9,092 nt of DNA from NCBI GenBank assembly GCA_026982145.1, contig JALSHQ010000380.1, positions 1-9,092 of the forward strand, given 5' to 3'. This document shows, one piece after another, positions 1 to 6,455 of the stretch. The notes under the pieces are model-generated. The model was not told the origin of the DNA. It ran no database searches and was given only the letters and a program-made list of their open reading frames with translations. The translations under genes were made by a program, and so were the position numbers. Within the stretch, counting starts at the first letter, position 1. Each line of letters begins with the position of its first letter. Source of the stretch: Gammaproteobacteria bacterium (lineage in GTDB: Bacteria; Pseudomonadota; Gammaproteobacteria; SZUA-140).

Positions 1-75
1 GTTGCTGAGGGCATCGACAAAGAGGCTCTCTTGTTGGTAGCGTTTGCTGACATCAGTGATCCGAACAATATTCAT
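1..75 (-). CDS. ABC transporter ATP-binding protein, N-terminal fragment (LolD/MacB-like)
   Basis: Only the first 25 codons are in the window; the gene runs off the left edge. The ATG (complement of 73-75) follows a GGAGG Shine-Dalgarno (complement of 80-84). The peptide opens MNIVRITDVSKRYQQ, the usual first strand of an ABC ATPase (I-x-x-x-D-V-S-K-x-Y), and continues ESLFVDALSN, matching the stretch before the conserved 'ALxxVSL' segment of LolD/MacB-type ATPases. The Walker A and B motifs would lie outside the window, so the assignment rests on the N-terminus alone. ATPases of this class energise export or lipoprotein-sorting transporters at the inner membrane. The same-strand LolA-like gene at 1384-2142 fits this context, although an opposite-strand permease separates them. 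Confidence 0.6.
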   Translation of the reverse strand, partial: MNIVRITDVSKRYQQESLFVDALSN

Positions 76-79
76 GATA

Positions 80-103
80 CCTCCAGCCTTTCACATTATT
101 GTA
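80..103 (-). promoter_or_regulatory. Possible -10 element and RBS for the ABC ATPase gene
   Basis: On the minus strand a TACAAT hexamer (complement of 98-103), one base from the TATAAT consensus, lies just upstream of the GGAGG Shine-Dalgarno (complement of 80-84) and the ATG at 75. I see no convincing -35 hexamer at 16-18 bases. The promoter call is therefore weak; the Shine-Dalgarno is solid. Confidence 0.25.
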
Positions 104-145
104 TCCTTTTTTATTGATGCACTCTGGTTAATCTAACTAGTGAAA

Positions 146-174
146 TTGACTTAAGGAACCGCTGATTTTACGCT
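146..174 (+). promoter_or_regulatory. Possible sigma-70 promoter of the permease gene
   Basis: TTGACT (146-151) is followed after 17 bases by TACGCT (169-174), giving a near-consensus -35 and a poor -10, upstream of the permease start at 225. It lies in the 149-base divergent spacer (76-224), the natural place for promoters of both flanking genes. Pattern match only. Confidence 0.25.
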
Positions 175-211
175 CCCTAATGTGCTACAAAAGCTGTTAA
201 GCTCAAATGAA

Positions 212-216
212 AAGGA
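212..216 (+). promoter_or_regulatory. Ribosome binding site deciding the permease start
   Basis: AAGGA at 212-216 stands 8 bases before the ATG at 225. The alternative in-frame ATG at 207 has no comparable purine-rich site upstream, so 225 is preferred and the protein is six residues shorter than the longest reading frame. Confidence 0.5.
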
Positions 217-224
217 TAGGAAAT

Positions 225-1409
225 ATGCATTCAAAATCACCGCCTGATCATTCTGCCTGCAAGCTAAAAACAGACGGCGCGCCACCTAGCAAAATCATTC
301 CTGCCATGAGCACCCCGTTAGCCTCTATCTTTGGCAGCGGCTTTCTTGTTGTTGTTCCTATTCTAGCCAGTGCAGTGGGCCCTTATGCATTATTAGCCAT
401 GATAGTCGTTGTGTGCGTTGCCTTTTTGGTTGGCAGCATCGTTAGGCATAACATACAGTGCGCAGAGCCTGTGTTGGCCAGAGGGAGCAACTCGGTTACG
501 CTGGTTGCAGAGCAGCTCTCTTCTTTTGCGCTTGTAGCCGCTTATGTAGTTTCGGTCTGTTTGTATGTTCACATCCTCTCTTCATTTGTGCTTGCCAGCT
601 TTGATCTTGACACTGCATTTAATAAAAGCCTGTTAACGACCATCATTATCGGCATCATCACCGTCATCGGTCTTTTTGGCGGCCTTAAACCCTTAGAAAA
701 AATTGAACGCCTAGCACTCTATGTCACCATTGCCATTCTTGGATTGTTGCTCATCATGTTTGCAGTGTATGACGCCAATCAATACATCACATTCAAACAA
801 TTCACGCTGCCTGAAATGCCCGAGCGAACAGCTTGGGAAATTATAACCATCGTTGCAGGGACACTTATTGTGGTTCAGGGGTTTGAGACCACCCGTTACT
901 TAGGGGAGCAGTTTGACGCACCAACACGCATCAAAGCTTCTCGCTGGTCACAATATTTTTCACTCAGTATTTACGTTCTGTTTGTTGCTTTGGCACAACC
1001 GCTTGTCGCCGAGTTAAATGGTGTATACGATGACAATAGCCTGATCACGCTAGCGGCCACAGCGTCACTACTTCTGCCCATCCCACTCATCATTGCCGCA
1101 GGCATGTCGCAGTTCTCTGCCGCGGTTGCGGATACTCTTGCCGCTGCGGCGAACCTAAAAGAGACCACCCAGCAACGTATCAATATGCGCTGGGGTTATC
1201 TGCTGGTGGGTGTAACGGCCATGCTATTGGCTTGGTCCGGCTCCACCTTTGAAATCATCGCGCTGGCGTCCAGAGCGTTTGCTTTTTATTATTTATTGCA
1301 ATGCATCGTCGCTTTTTCAGTTTGCACGAACACTAGAAAACGTCTTTTATTCGTATTTATAGGCGCTATTTTGGCATTTGTGCTTATTTTTGCAGTTCCC
1401 GCAGGCTAA
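225..1409 (+). CDS. APC-superfamily permease (amino acid transporter-like)
   Basis: This 394-residue integral membrane protein has about 11 hydrophobic spans after a hydrophilic N-terminus of about 28 residues. Spans lie roughly at residues 32-52, 53-73, 100-124, 136-154, 163-181, 206-219, 243-262, 274-295, 324-338, 343-368 and 373-391. The segment GFETTRYLGEQFDAPTR (residues 219-235) matches the APC-superfamily signature after TM6 (G-F-E ... E-x-x-x-P-x-R), and an N-terminal glycine-rich IFGSGF motif in TM1 also fits. Such proteins are usually secondary transporters of amino acids or amines; the substrate cannot be read from the sequence. The start was chosen by the Shine-Dalgarno at 212-216; ATG 207 is the alternative. 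It is the only plus-strand gene here, divergent from the ABC ATPase gene and overlapping the LolA-like gene tail to tail by 26 bases. It may be an insertion into an older ABC/LolA-like gene set. Confidence 0.68.
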   Translation: MHSKSPPDHSACKLKTDGAPPSKIIPAMSTPLASIFGSGFLVVVPILASAVGPYALLAMIVVVCVAFLVGSIVRHNIQCAEPVLARGSNSVTLVAEQLSSFALVAAYVVSVCLYVHILSSFVLASFDLDTAFNKSLLTTIIIGIITVIGLFGGLKPLEKIERLALYVTIAILGLLLIMFAVYDANQYITFKQFTLPEMPERTAWEIITIVAGTLIVVQGFETTRYLGEQFDAPTRIKASRWSQYFSLSIYVLFVALAQPLVAELNGVYDDNSLITLAATASLLLPIPLIIAAGMSQFSAAVADTLAAAANLKETTQQRINMRWGYLLVGVTAMLLAWSGSTFEIIALASRAFAFYYLLQCIVAFSVCTNTRKRLLFVFIGAILAFVLIFAVPAG

Positions 1410-2142
1410 AGATTTTTGCCGAAATCGGCCGATCAAACGTCACCTCATCCAGTACAATCACTGTCGAGTTTTCAGGTTTTTCGATCGTGCGCATCTGCCA
1501 GCGAGTCGGCACCTGCCGACCGTCCATTTCACGCACGTTAGAAAATGTCAGTGACTTGATCAAACGTCCCCGCTCGTCGTAATAATCAAAACGCAAGGGC
1601 ATGAGATCGCCCTTGCGTACGAGGTAGATCAACTTGCCCCAAACCACCGGTGCGTCCGCTTTCGGGATGGACTTAATACGATAGGCCAACTCACCATCAA
1701 TCGTCTCCTCAGTAATAATCTCATGGGTATAGTCATCAATCATGCTGCTTTCTTTCACTAGGTCGTCATTGGTAAAATCGGACCCCATCCACGCCTGCAA
1801 CATCATCGAGGGGGGAACCTTGATGGTACGTTCCACTTTAGGCAGATAGTTCCACATCTCATCTTTGATCCGCAGTGATCCCACCCCTGCTTCTTTGGCG
1901 GGCGAAAGAATGCGGATAAAGCTTTTATCGGGTCGCTGCATCCACACCTGTAGCACTAGTGTGCGCTGCCAGTAGGGTGTAGTGATAGTCATTTCGTAGC
2001 GACCCTGGCTGGTGCGGCCCCACAACCGCTTTTCTACTTCTGATATGATCGTGCGCCCATCGAGTACCTGAGCCTCAGACGCCAGCACAGCCGTCGAGCC
2101 ATACAGGGCGAACACCAGCATTGCCGCTAATAATTTATTCAT
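1384..2142 (-). CDS. Outer-membrane lipoprotein-sorting protein (LolA-like, periplasmic)
   Basis: The product is 252 residues from the ATG at 2142, with a clear Sec signal peptide (MNKLLAAMLVFALYG..., predicted cleavage after AVLA, residue 21). A GTG start nine bases upstream (2151) is possible; neither start has a strong Shine-Dalgarno. The mature part carries the hallmark stretch of the LolA-like 'outer membrane lipoprotein-sorting protein' family: MWNYLPKVERTIKVPPSMM followed closely by WMGSDFTNDDLV. Family members adopt a half-barrel fold that binds acyl chains and are thought to carry lipids or lipoproteins across the periplasm, usually beside an ABC ATPase/permease pair. Here the patatin-like gene lies 74 bases upstream on the same strand. 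The ABC ATPase lies downstream but beyond the antisense permease, whose last 26 coding bases overlap this gene's 3' end. Confidence 0.85.
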   Translation of the reverse strand: MNKLLAAMLVFALYGSTAVLASEAQVLDGRTIISEVEKRLWGRTSQGRYEMTITTPYWQRTLVLQVWMQRPDKSFIRILSPAKEAGVGSLRIKDEMWNYLPKVERTIKVPPSMMLQAWMGSDFTNDDLVKESSMIDDYTHEIITEETIDGELAYRIKSIPKADAPVVWGKLIYLVRKGDLMPLRFDYYDERGRLIKSLTFSNVREMDGRQVPTRWQMRTIEKPENSTVIVLDEVTFDRPISAKIFSLRELQK

Positions 2143-2216
2143 CAGCACCACTGATTGCAGCCTGCATCAACTGCCCAGCACATCGATCTGATGTAGTCTC
2201 AAGGACAAGGAGTTCG

Positions 2217-3197
2217 CTAGTGCTCATCTAAGCTCCCCCATATTTTTTGGGTCGATCCGCAGTGTTTCAATATCGGGTCCAACAACACTTCAGCCTGCTG
2301 CTGAGCTACCGCTTGCACATGAACCCCGCCCTGGCTTAGCGGCCAAGTAAGCTCTGGAAGATCCGGTTCTAATACGACAACGGGCACCCCACACCCACAG
2401 CGGCAACGATGAAAACTAATGGGTTGATTATTGAGATACCAAGGGCGTCTCCGGTAGAGCAGCAAATTAAGAATCTCTGCAAGTGTCCAGGGTTGTTGCA
2501 AAGCGTACTGTAAACCTTCAGGGCCATCACGGTTCGCAGCCGCATGATGAACGATCAATGCATCCATTGAGTGCTGACAACAGATCGCCTCCGTAGAAGA
2601 GAGCTCAATAGTCGCCCCGTCACAAAACAGCTCTCCTTCAATTTCAACGGGGCGATAGAGCACTGGCATAGCAGCGCTGGCCATCATGCGCGGTGCCAGC
2701 TCCCCGCTTGAAAATAGCGTTTTCGCCCCCTGCGTCAGGTTGGCCGCTAGGCTGTAAAAGGGAACTCGACACTGCTCAAATGTCTGCGCAACAAGGTTAT
2801 TGCGTATAAACTCAATCGCTGTTTTATTGGCCGACAAGCCGGTGTAACCACGCCCTTTATGGATAATCATCTGCCAGAAAAATCGCGCCCAGGAATCAGG
2901 CGTCCAATACGCTTGGGAATGAACATTGGCAATACTATGCGCCCACTGCTGCAGATCACGACCACTCGCATAAACCCCACCGACTAAGGCGCCGGCACTG
3001 CAACCGGTAATGGCGACAACTTCGACCCCCATATTTTCCAATGCAAGTAGAAACCCGGTATGGGCATAAACACCGCGCCCACCACCAGAACTCAGTACCA
3101 CGCCTACTTTCATCCTCTTTGTCACTGGTCGGCCTGCGGGCGCAGTAGCATGAGCTTCTGCCTGCCTTTCGGTCAATGGCGGCGAGTCAAATCTCAT
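2217..3197 (-). CDS. Patatin-like phospholipase (lipid acyl hydrolase)
   Basis: The product is 326 residues. The patatin fold is marked by the oxyanion-hole glycine loop SSGGGRGVYAHTG (residues 36-48), the nucleophile elbow GCSAG with Ser67, and the DGA motif with Asp193, so the Ser-Asp catalytic dyad is intact. No signal peptide is visible, which suggests a cytoplasmic or membrane-associated enzyme that removes acyl chains from phospholipids. The C-terminal part has an unusual cysteine cluster, CRCGCG (Cys265, 267, 269), plus Cys206-207. The ATG at 3197 lacks a clear Shine-Dalgarno. ATG at 3113 (residue 29), just before the first conserved strand, is an alternative, although its purine-rich AGAGG abuts the codon. 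It lies 62 bases downstream of the PLD-family gene and 74 bases upstream of the LolA-like gene, all on one strand, which suggests joint expression in envelope lipid turnover. Confidence 0.87.
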   Translation of the reverse strand: MRFDSPPLTERQAEAHATAPAGRPVTKRMKVGVVLSSGGGRGVYAHTGFLLALENMGVEVVAITGCSAGALVGGVYASGRDLQQWAHSIANVHSQAYWTPDSWARFFWQMIIHKGRGYTGLSANKTAIEFIRNNLVAQTFEQCRVPFYSLAANLTQGAKTLFSSGELAPRMMASAAMPVLYRPVEIEGELFCDGATIELSSTEAICCQHSMDALIVHHAAANRDGPEGLQYALQQPWTLAEILNLLLYRRRPWYLNNQPISFHRCRCGCGVPVVVLEPDLPELTWPLSQGGVHVQAVAQQQAEVLLDPILKHCGSTQKIWGSLDEH

Positions 3198-3259
3198 GAA
3201 ACATGGCCGGGTTACATACCATCATCAACGCTCCTCATATAGACTCGAAAACGGTCATT

Positions 3260-4381
3260 TTATAGCCATCGCCTAACACTCCAACCCAATAGCTCGGCCA
3301 GTCGAGGCACCCAGCGGCGCTGCCGCCAACGGCGAGCACATACTGCCGCTGCTGCTGTTAAATCATCTTCAAACTGAGCTTGCAGCCGACGACAAAAATC
3401 GGGGTCCCGGCTGACCAAGTTTAGTTCATAGTTTTGAAACAGACTGCGATAATCAAGGTTCGCGGTGCCTAACGTCGCCCGTTCACCATCAATAATGGCA
3501 ACCTTGGCATGAAACATTCTCGGTAAATACTCGTAAATTTTTACTCCAGCATCAAGTAGGCGAGCATAAACCGCATTAGCGGCCCAATGCGCCAAGTGCA
3601 CATCACTGCTATGCGGCACCAATAGCCTCACCTCAACACCGCGTGCCACCGCCAGTAGCAACGCTTTTTGGATACGATGGTCAGGCACAAAGTAGGGGGT
3701 CGCCAAACAAATTTGTTGTTTGGCATTACCAAAAAAATCGGCGTAAATGCAGGCCAGTCGCTGTCGACAGTCGCGCGTCTGGTTCGGCACCAGTACACTG
3801 CTGCCCTGCTGATCTTTATTGGGCAGGCGGCGCCTGTCACCACGCCAAAACGCATCAAACAACTCGGCCGCCTGACGGGCTAAACGGCCTTGAAACGAAG
3901 CGTGACTATCACGCCATCGCACCGCACCAAAGTATTTGTATGAGCTTTGCCGGTGAATATTGAAGCCACCCAGAAAAGCGACTTCACTATCCACCGCCAG
4001 CAACTTCCGGTGGTTTCGCCGGTTATAGCGAAATGGTTCGCGCCAGTGCCAGCGGTGAAAATGGCGCACCTTTACACCCGACGCTTTAAGCGCTGCCCCG
4101 AGTGTGCGATGAAATTGAAACAGCGAACCTAGCGCATCGACTAACAGGCGAACCTCCACACCCGCTTGCGCCCGCTCAGAAAGGGCTTTGGCAAAACGCT
4201 GCCCCACCTCGTCATCAGCAAAGATATAGGTCTCTATCCACACCGTTCTTTTTGCGTGATGAATCGCTTCAAGCATCGCATCAAATAATTCATCGCCTTC
4301 GATATAGAGCTTAATAACTCCCTCATCAACCATTGATATTGAGCGAGGCGTGCAATCGCAAAGTGCCACCACTACGCCCAC
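3260..4381 (-). CDS. PLD-superfamily phosphatidyltransferase, cardiolipin synthase-like (ClsB type)
   Basis: The product is 373 residues with two complete HKD motifs: H124-x-K126-x4-D131 (in NHRKLLAVD) and H291-x-K293-x4-D298 (in FHAKVAIID), each followed by the usual G-S/T/G-x-N region (GGFN, GTAN). This two-motif layout forms one active site. The absence of N-terminal membrane helices resembles ClsB/YbhO rather than ClsA. Expected reaction: phosphatidyl transfer to make cardiolipin or a related phospholipid. The start is uncertain. GTG 4381 has a GGAG only two bases away. GTG 4372 shares its G with the upstream TAG stop (TAGTG) and sits 11 bases from the same GGAG, a classic coupling arrangement. 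ATG 4333 would still keep the conserved domain, which begins near residue 25. Either GTG overlaps the CBS gene, so translational coupling is likely. Confidence 0.85.
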   Translation of the reverse strand: MGVVVALCDCTPRSISMVDEGVIKLYIEGDELFDAMLEAIHHAKRTVWIETYIFADDEVGQRFAKALSERAQAGVEVRLLVDALGSLFQFHRTLGAALKASGVKVRHFHRWHWREPFRYNRRNHRKLLAVDSEVAFLGGFNIHRQSSYKYFGAVRWRDSHASFQGRLARQAAELFDAFWRGDRRRLPNKDQQGSSVLVPNQTRDCRQRLACIYADFFGNAKQQICLATPYFVPDHRIQKALLLAVARGVEVRLLVPHSSDVHLAHWAANAVYARLLDAGVKIYEYLPRMFHAKVAIIDGERATLGTANLDYRSLFQNYELNLVSRDPDFCRRLQAQFEDDLTAAAAVCARRWRQRRWVPRLAELLGWSVRRWL

Positions 4382-5004
4382 AGCTCCAGCACAAAATGGC
4401 GCATCACGGCACGCAACACATCGCTACGGGCAATGATCCCTTTTAACTCGCCATGTTCAACAATGGGCAGTGCGCCGATGCGCTGCTCAACAAACAGTCG
4501 AGCAATATAACGTACATCGGTATCGGCACTCGCTGTGAGTAGTGGTGATGTCATCACGCCAGTGACTGGCTCATTTCGAGTATGTGGTGTCTGCTGTTGG
4601 TAGCTATCAGTGACACTGCTTAAGTGATGTAACACATCTCGCTCTGATACCATCCCGACCAAGCGACCGTCTGGCGACACAACCGGCAGATGACGAATCT
4701 TGTTTTCCTGAAACAGTATCAGTGCATCCGCAACGGTGGATTGTGTCGTTAGTGTGATCACAGAAGTGCTCATCACCTGTTCAGCCAATATAACGCTGTC
4801 CGCTTGCGGTAACGCGCCAACAGACTGATATCGCTCTGCAGCATGCTGCTGATGGCGCTGATTTCCCGGTGCGTCTTGATCACCCTTTTCAGCAACGGCA
4901 CGTTCAGCAGTAATCGCTTCCGTTTTTTCAACCCGCTGTTTTTTAAAAACACTGTCCAGTGGCATCAAATCATGCGCAGTTAACCCTTGCACGTAAAAGG
5001 TCAT
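4372..5004 (-). CDS. CBS-domain-pair protein
   Basis: The product is 210 residues. Two CBS domains form a Bateman module at about residues 74-130 (VMSTSVITLTTQSTVADAL ... HLPVVSPDGRLVGMVSERDVL) and 146-203 (VMTSPLLTASADTDV ... ALPIVEHGELKGIIARSDVL). Both carry the conserved 'LPVV ... G(I/M)(V/I)xxxDVL' ending that usually lines an adenine-nucleotide pocket. The first 70 residues are polar, low in hydrophobics and unlike any domain I recognise. No membrane segment or catalytic domain is attached, so this is probably a nucleotide-sensing regulator; its target is unknown. The start ATG has a GGGA about 10 bases upstream. It is the first gene after a 144-base spacer and overlaps the PLD-family gene, so it may open that operon. 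Confidence 0.88.
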   Translation of the reverse strand: MTFYVQGLTAHDLMPLDSVFKKQRVEKTEAITAERAVAEKGDQDAPGNQRHQQHAAERYQSVGALPQADSVILAEQVMSTSVITLTTQSTVADALILFQENKIRHLPVVSPDGRLVGMVSERDVLHHLSSVTDSYQQQTPHTRNEPVTGVMTSPLLTASADTDVRYIARLFVEQRIGALPIVEHGELKGIIARSDVLRAVMRHFVLELWA

Positions 5005-5082
5005 GATTTATCTTTCCCTTAAAAGAAGCAGTATTAACACCCACTAAGCCCCATCGCGCTTAATTTCAGTTTTTGTTCTAAT

Positions 5083-5103
5083 CCGGTAGAGCTTTTCCAC
5101 CGG
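5083..5103. other. Imperfect inverted repeat between the redox operon and the CBS operon
   Basis: CCGGTAGAGCTTTTCCACCGG can fold with five outer pairs (CCGGT/ACCGG), one mismatch and two to three inner pairs. It sits in the 144-base spacer 5005-5148. No T-run follows it on either strand, so it is not a normal intrinsic terminator. It could be an operator or chance. I find no convincing promoter hexamers in the rest of this spacer. Confidence 0.2.
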
Positions 5104-5148
5104 CAATATGATGAAAACTTTCTCAACATACTTCATCCCTTTTCTCAT

Positions 5149-6300
5149 TTAACCATGAATGCAACACTCGCCACGACACCAAATGCAGTGGCAATCGACA
5201 TGGTCACAAGTAATATCCTTGCGGCGGCTTTCATAGCGGCTTTGAGCCCACGGCTTTAATAGACGTTTAGGCCAAGAGGGTTGATACTGCTCACGCAGTG
5301 TTTTTCGCAAATGTTTTCTGGAGACGAGCCGCCCTAGGAACCAACTATAACCGCGACTTCCCGACAAGCTAAACAGTGCCCGGTTAATCACGGAGGTCTC
5401 CATCTGCGGTTTCAGGTCACGCTTCCAGAGGGTGTCGTAATTTTCACCGGTCAATAGGCTCTGCGCAGCCAGCACGCCGGACGAGATGGCCAGCCGCATG
5501 CCAAAACCCCACAACGTATCCTGAAACCCCGCCTGCTCGCCGACTAATGGATGAGGGCCGCTATAGGCGCTCTCTGGAATCCGAAAGTTGCCACTCCCAC
5601 CATGCGACTGGGGGTTTTTCATCTCCAACCCAACAAGCCGTTGAAACGCTTCCAGTGTGCGCTCCACATAGATCTTCTCTTTTTTAAAGTCAGAGAACAT
5701 GCAAGTTTTAACCGTGCCCTTACCGTTCATCACCAGTAGATAGGCGTAACCTTGCGGCGCAAGTGCGTCGTCACAGATCGCCCAGTAGCCATCTGCCATA
5801 TCCGTTTCAAAATGATAACCCACTGCAATCGCATCGGCAGCACGCGGCCCGGCAGCAAGAATGCCATCACCGGCCATATGGCGCAGGCGACTATTAAAGC
5901 GCACCTCAACACCGAGCGCTTGCGCCTGTTTTAGCAGCGCGCTATCAAGCGACCCCTCACCCGGCCCCCGCTCCACAATATAAAATAGAACCTCATCGCT
6001 TTTGATCTCATAACGCTTATCAGTAGGGTCAAACACCGTGCCGTTGCGACACGGCATGGCACTAAAATCCGTAGTGATGCCCTGTTTTTCCAGCACACTC
6101 AGTGCATCTTCTTCAGTGGTCCAATTTTCTATCCCCTGAAAGTCCCCGCCAAAACGGTGCCCCACCTCTTTTTGTGTTTCGTGAACCACCACCTTGCGCC
6201 CTGCCTGCGCCAACGTGATGGCTGCTGCGAGACCGGCTGGGCCTGCACCCGCAATCTCTACCGGCATTTCAGAATTCATTTCACTGTTTGTCGTTGTCAT
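5149..6300 (-). CDS. FAD-dependent oxidoreductase, geranylgeranyl-reductase-like, with cysteine-rich tail
   Basis: The product is 383 residues. The N-terminal Rossmann FAD site is VEIAGAGPAGLAAA (G18-x-G20-x-x-G23), ending the second strand at Glu41. An R-x-G-x-x-S-L-D-x-x-L stretch near residues 111-122 is typical of the geranylgeranyl reductase/FixC-like group. The second FAD motif, normally G-D-x-x-G, reads VGEQAG (Glu255) and is followed by GFGMRLAISSG, the usual 'GxGxxxAxxSG' helix. The last 19 residues hold six cysteines (365, 370, 372, 375, 379, 380) interleaved with His367 and His371, which could bind a metal or Fe-S cluster. A good Shine-Dalgarno (GGGAG, 7-base spacer) precedes the ATG. 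It is the last gene of the redox operon, 18 bases after the small DUF2933-like gene. Substrate and partner are unknown; electron transfer with the oxoacid oxidoreductase is an inference from context. Confidence 0.75.
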   Translation of the reverse strand: MTTTNSEMNSEMPVEIAGAGPAGLAAAITLAQAGRKVVVHETQKEVGHRFGGDFQGIENWTTEEDALSVLEKQGITTDFSAMPCRNGTVFDPTDKRYEIKSDEVLFYIVERGPGEGSLDSALLKQAQALGVEVRFNSRLRHMAGDGILAAGPRAADAIAVGYHFETDMADGYWAICDDALAPQGYAYLLVMNGKGTVKTCMFSDFKKEKIYVERTLEAFQRLVGLEMKNPQSHGGSGNFRIPESAYSGPHPLVGEQAGFQDTLWGFGMRLAISSGVLAAQSLLTGENYDTLWKRDLKPQMETSVINRALFSLSGSRGYSWFLGRLVSRKHLRKTLREQYQPSWPKRLLKPWAQSRYESRRKDITCDHVDCHCIWCRGECCIHG

Positions 6301-6318
6301 TATTCTTCTCCCTAAAAA

Positions 6319-6441
6319 TTAATGCTGATGTTTATCGTCGTTATCCCCCGACTTTCCATGCCCCCCGTGCATAAAAAAATGGACGCCAACACAACCCACG
6401 AGCAGCAGCAGTAAAAACCAGTTCTCCGCCAACCACGTCAT
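6319..6441 (-). CDS. Small DUF2933-like single-span membrane protein
   Basis: The product is a 40-residue peptide beginning MTWLAENWFLLLLLVGCVGV. It has one hydrophobic segment (about residues 8-24, containing Cys17), followed by FFMHGGHGK and a hydrophilic, acidic, His-containing tail ending KHQH. The LLLL-x-C-x-x-x-H-x-F-M-H-G-G-H-G pattern resembles DUF2933, a family of very short proteins of unknown function. Histidines and the membrane cysteine suggest possible metal or cofactor contact. The start is chosen by AAAGGAG (complement of 6449-6455), seven bases before ATG 6441; an ATG two codons earlier (6447) is too close. It sits 13 bases after the flavoprotein gene and 18 before the FAD oxidoreductase gene, so it belongs to the redox operon and may anchor or assemble its complex at the membrane. 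Confidence 0.7.
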   Translation of the reverse strand: MTWLAENWFLLLLLVGCVGVHFFMHGGHGKSGDNDDKHQH

Positions 6442-6448
6442 ATCCATG

Positions 6449-6455
6449 CTCCTTT
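6449..6455 (-). promoter_or_regulatory. Ribosome binding site of the DUF2933-like gene
   Basis: AAAGGAG on the minus strand, seven bases before the ATG at 6441. Its first A is the last base of the upstream gene's TAA stop (6455-6457), so termination and reinitiation are physically adjacent. This site supports the small gene being real. Confidence 0.6.

Noticed and set aside
225..1409. Permease as an AT-rich foreign island
   Set aside because: Sampled lines are lower in GC than the redox operon (22 of 60 at 601-660 against 36 of 60 at 8761-8820), but the neighbouring LolA-like gene is similarly low (24 of 60 at 1681-1740), so composition alone does not mark a transfer.
1409..1432. GCCGA/TCGGC palindrome near the convergent gene ends, considered as a bidirectional terminator
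   Set aside because: The loop is only two bases, the repeat lies inside the LolA-like coding sequence, and no T-run follows in either direction.
5110..5137. GATGAA/TTCATC inverted repeat after the FAD oxidoreductase gene, considered as a terminator
   Set aside because: AT-rich six-base stem with a 16-base loop and no following T-run on the transcribed strand; too weak to call.
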